From: Deltaproteobacteria bacterium
GTDB taxonomy: Bacteria > Bdellovibrionota > Bdellovibrionia > JABDDW01
Direction: 5' to 3'
Assembly: GCA_013287405.1 (NCBI GenBank)
Contig: JABDDW010000009.1
Location: forward strand, 1-31,939
DNA: 31,939 nt
Below, piece by piece: positions 30,510-31,939 of the stretch. The position numbers and the translations under genes were made by a program. Position 1 is the first letter of the stretch. Each line of letters starts with the position of its first letter. The notes under the pieces were generated by a model. It saw only the letters and a list, made by a program, of their open reading frames with translations, was not told where the DNA came from and did no database searches.

Positions 30510-31667
30510 ATGAGAGTTTTTATAGCTGCCTTTTTTCTCTTTTTTTCAGTTCTAAGTGCTGAAAGCATACATGTATACGGCTATACAGAGTGTGAGGGAA
30601 GGGCACCTACTTTTCTTCCCCAAGAATATAATCTAAATCATATTCAAAACGAGGTAATGAAAGGTGTTTCCTTAAACTTAATACGCCCAGCAGCTTATAT
30701 TTTCCCTCAATGTAAAGTGGGCAGTCTTAACTTCGTTAAGACTGAAATCAAAAAATCCCATTGGAGAGCCCAGTACGCATACAATGATACGTATTCGGAG
30801 CGTTGGGGTGGCTATACAACCTCCCTTGTACCCGACCCTAATGGGTATAAGTACACTGACAGGCGGCAGGCAGAGGTGCCAGGCAAAAGATCATTGGTAA
30901 AATTGCGTGTACCGAAGGGCGTAGATGTTAAGGATCTCAATGGACTTGCATTATATCTCGACACGGAAGAACCTCTTGAATGGGCCGTGAAGACTGCCTG
31001 TGGTGATGTAAAACAGGACTGGCGCTATACAGATATAAACAAGCCGTACAGAAACGCCAAAAGGGACGGTTTCCAACCAGATTCCCCCATTTTAACAAAA
31101 GTATTTCTTGAGAATGAAAAACTAACCATGGCTAAAATTGTATCAACCTGTTCCGCCTCTGATCCAAATAGCTATTCTTATTGCGCAGAACAAATTATTG
31201 CGAACTCTCCTAAACCTCCGCGTATAGTTTTTAGCTTCGAAAAGCCCTTTTATACCTCGGATCCTTTCGCAGAACAGGAGACATCTCTTGGCAAGATTAC
31301 CGATGGTATTTGTGACGGGAACGGTTGTCGCGATTCCGATGGACAGGTTATAAGTACCTGTCTAAATTTCATAAATAACACGAGTACGCATTCTGTCTCT
31401 AAATTATCAAACTACAAATTTGGGGATCTTGTGTTGAGTAATATTCTTCATGTGTCAGATAAGGCTGTTCTGATCCTAAATTCAAACAAATATAAATTAG
31501 TGCCAGGTCAAAGTGCAAGTAATTTAGAGTCTCTAACACACCCAGGAGAGGACGTGACTCTTTCACCAGCCCTGGCGCCCAATGACCATCCAGAAAATCC
31601 AATTTCGGTTTCTGGATTGAACCAATCTTTACCAGACCATATGAATCAGCAATTGCTTAGCCATTAA
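30510..31667 (+). CDS. Secreted protein of unknown function, cysteine-rich
   Basis: 385 residues with a signal peptide (about 1-18, MRVFIAAFFLFFSVLSAES). The mature protein has many cysteines (TECEG, FPQCKV, TACGD, STCSAS, SYCAEQ, GICDGNGCRD, STCLNF), consistent with an oxidised periplasmic or surface protein. It has two beta-rich halves and a Pro/Asn-rich C-terminal tail. No family recognised. GAGGT lies at a good distance before the ATG. It is followed by a short hairpin and then another secreted-protein gene, so this end of the window looks specialised for exported proteins. Confidence 0.75.
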   Translation: MRVFIAAFFLFFSVLSAESIHVYGYTECEGRAPTFLPQEYNLNHIQNEVMKGVSLNLIRPAAYIFPQCKVGSLNFVKTEIKKSHWRAQYAYNDTYSERWGGYTTSLVPDPNGYKYTDRRQAEVPGKRSLVKLRVPKGVDVKDLNGLALYLDTEEPLEWAVKTACGDVKQDWRYTDINKPYRNAKRDGFQPDSPILTKVFLENEKLTMAKIVSTCSASDPNSYSYCAEQIIANSPKPPRIVFSFEKPFYTSDPFAEQETSLGKITDGICDGNGCRDSDGQVISTCLNFINNTSTHSVSKLSNYKFGDLVLSNILHVSDKAVLILNSNKYKLVPGQSASNLESLTHPGEDVTLSPALAPNDHPENPISVSGLNQSLPDHMNQQLLSH

Positions 31668-31695
31668 CGCCTCTCCGTCGCGTTAGTAGGGGCGT
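31667..31695 (+). terminator. Weak hairpin after the secreted protein gene
   Basis: ACGCCTC (31667-31673) pairs with GGGGCGT (31689-31695) with one G-T pair and a 15-base loop, followed by AAAAACTTTT. Position after a stop codon suits a terminator, but the T-run is short. Confidence 0.35.
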
Positions 31696-31834
31696 AAAAA
31701 CTTTTAGACATTAGTTTTTCGTCGAAATTTTTAAACTTAAACTGTGCCCACAAATTACTTAACCAAAGAATTTATATTGCCATGCAGCAACTTTTAAGTT
31801 ACACAATCAGGTTTAGCGATTTGAGGAGTTTGTA

Positions 31835-31939
31835 ATGATCAAAGCAAGTGTAATTATTACTGTTGGAATTCTAAGTACCTCTATATTGGCAGGTGCCGAT
31901 ACATTGACAGATATAAAAGCCTCCAATCCAAACGCAACT
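31835..31939 (+). CDS. Secreted protein, 5' part only (cut by window end)
   Basis: The first 35 codons of a gene that continues beyond the window. GAGGAG lies just before the ATG. The N-terminus MIKASVIITVGILSTSILAG is a signal peptide, probably cleaved before ADTLTD. Nothing can be said of function. Confidence 0.7.
   Translation, partial: MIKASVIITVGILSTSILAGADTLTDIKASNPNAT

Overview
The window looks like a chromosomal stretch of a Gram-negative bacterium that carries an integrated conjugative element and, beyond it, an unusual peptide-related operon. Signal peptides, lipoproteins, a cell-wall amidase and a sigma-54 activator all fit a Gram-negative host. The gene style recalls Bdellovibrionota and relatives, but that is inference and no taxonomic marker here settles it.

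Region 1 (1-7430) is ordinary chromosome. It holds a periplasmic cell-wall amidase, RNase PH (rph) and the inosine/xanthosine triphosphatase (rdgB) as a tight plus-strand operon, then a small membrane-anchored protein, a small helical protein, a stand-alone response-regulator receiver and a very large beta-helix lipoprotein.

Region 2 (7427-21666) starts at a tRNA-Arg(UCU) gene and continues as a minus-strand integrative and conjugative element. Near the tRNA are a large serine recombinase whose reading frame ends inside the tRNA gene, a tiny protein, an XRE regulator and a degenerate second serine recombinase. Then come a putative relaxosome accessory protein, a nested-inverted-repeat region that is a strong oriT candidate, and a Replic_Relax/MOBC-like relaxase. 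The transfer genes follow: a glycine-zipper lipoprotein, a VirD4 coupling ATPase, and VirB10, B9, B8, B6, B5, B4, B3 and B2-like proteins. Four small leader genes, two of them zinc ribbons, open the operon. Most junctions are 4-nt ATGA overlaps. The VirB4 ATPase gene is broken by a 14-bp tandem duplication; removing one copy restores a single 837-codon frame.

Region 3 (21667-28500) holds an NAD(P)-binding gene and, facing it, a five-gene minus-strand operon: a YcaO-domain enzyme, a 47-residue secreted peptide (too short for routine gene calling), an oligopeptide-type solute-binding protein, a membrane histidine kinase and an NtrC-type sigma-54 activator. A near-consensus -24/-12 promoter lies 35 nt before the YcaO start, with two TTTCCGGAAA palindromes upstream placed like enhancer sites. 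A hairpin with a T-run separates the peptide gene from the binding-protein gene. I read this as a candidate self-regulated RiPP or peptide-signalling system, and it is the most novel item in the window.

Region 4 (28500-31939) has the remnant of a trypsin-like protease, two secreted proteins of unknown function and the start of another secreted protein cut by the window edge. The far end of the mobile element was not found, so it is unresolved whether Region 3 is cargo or chromosome.
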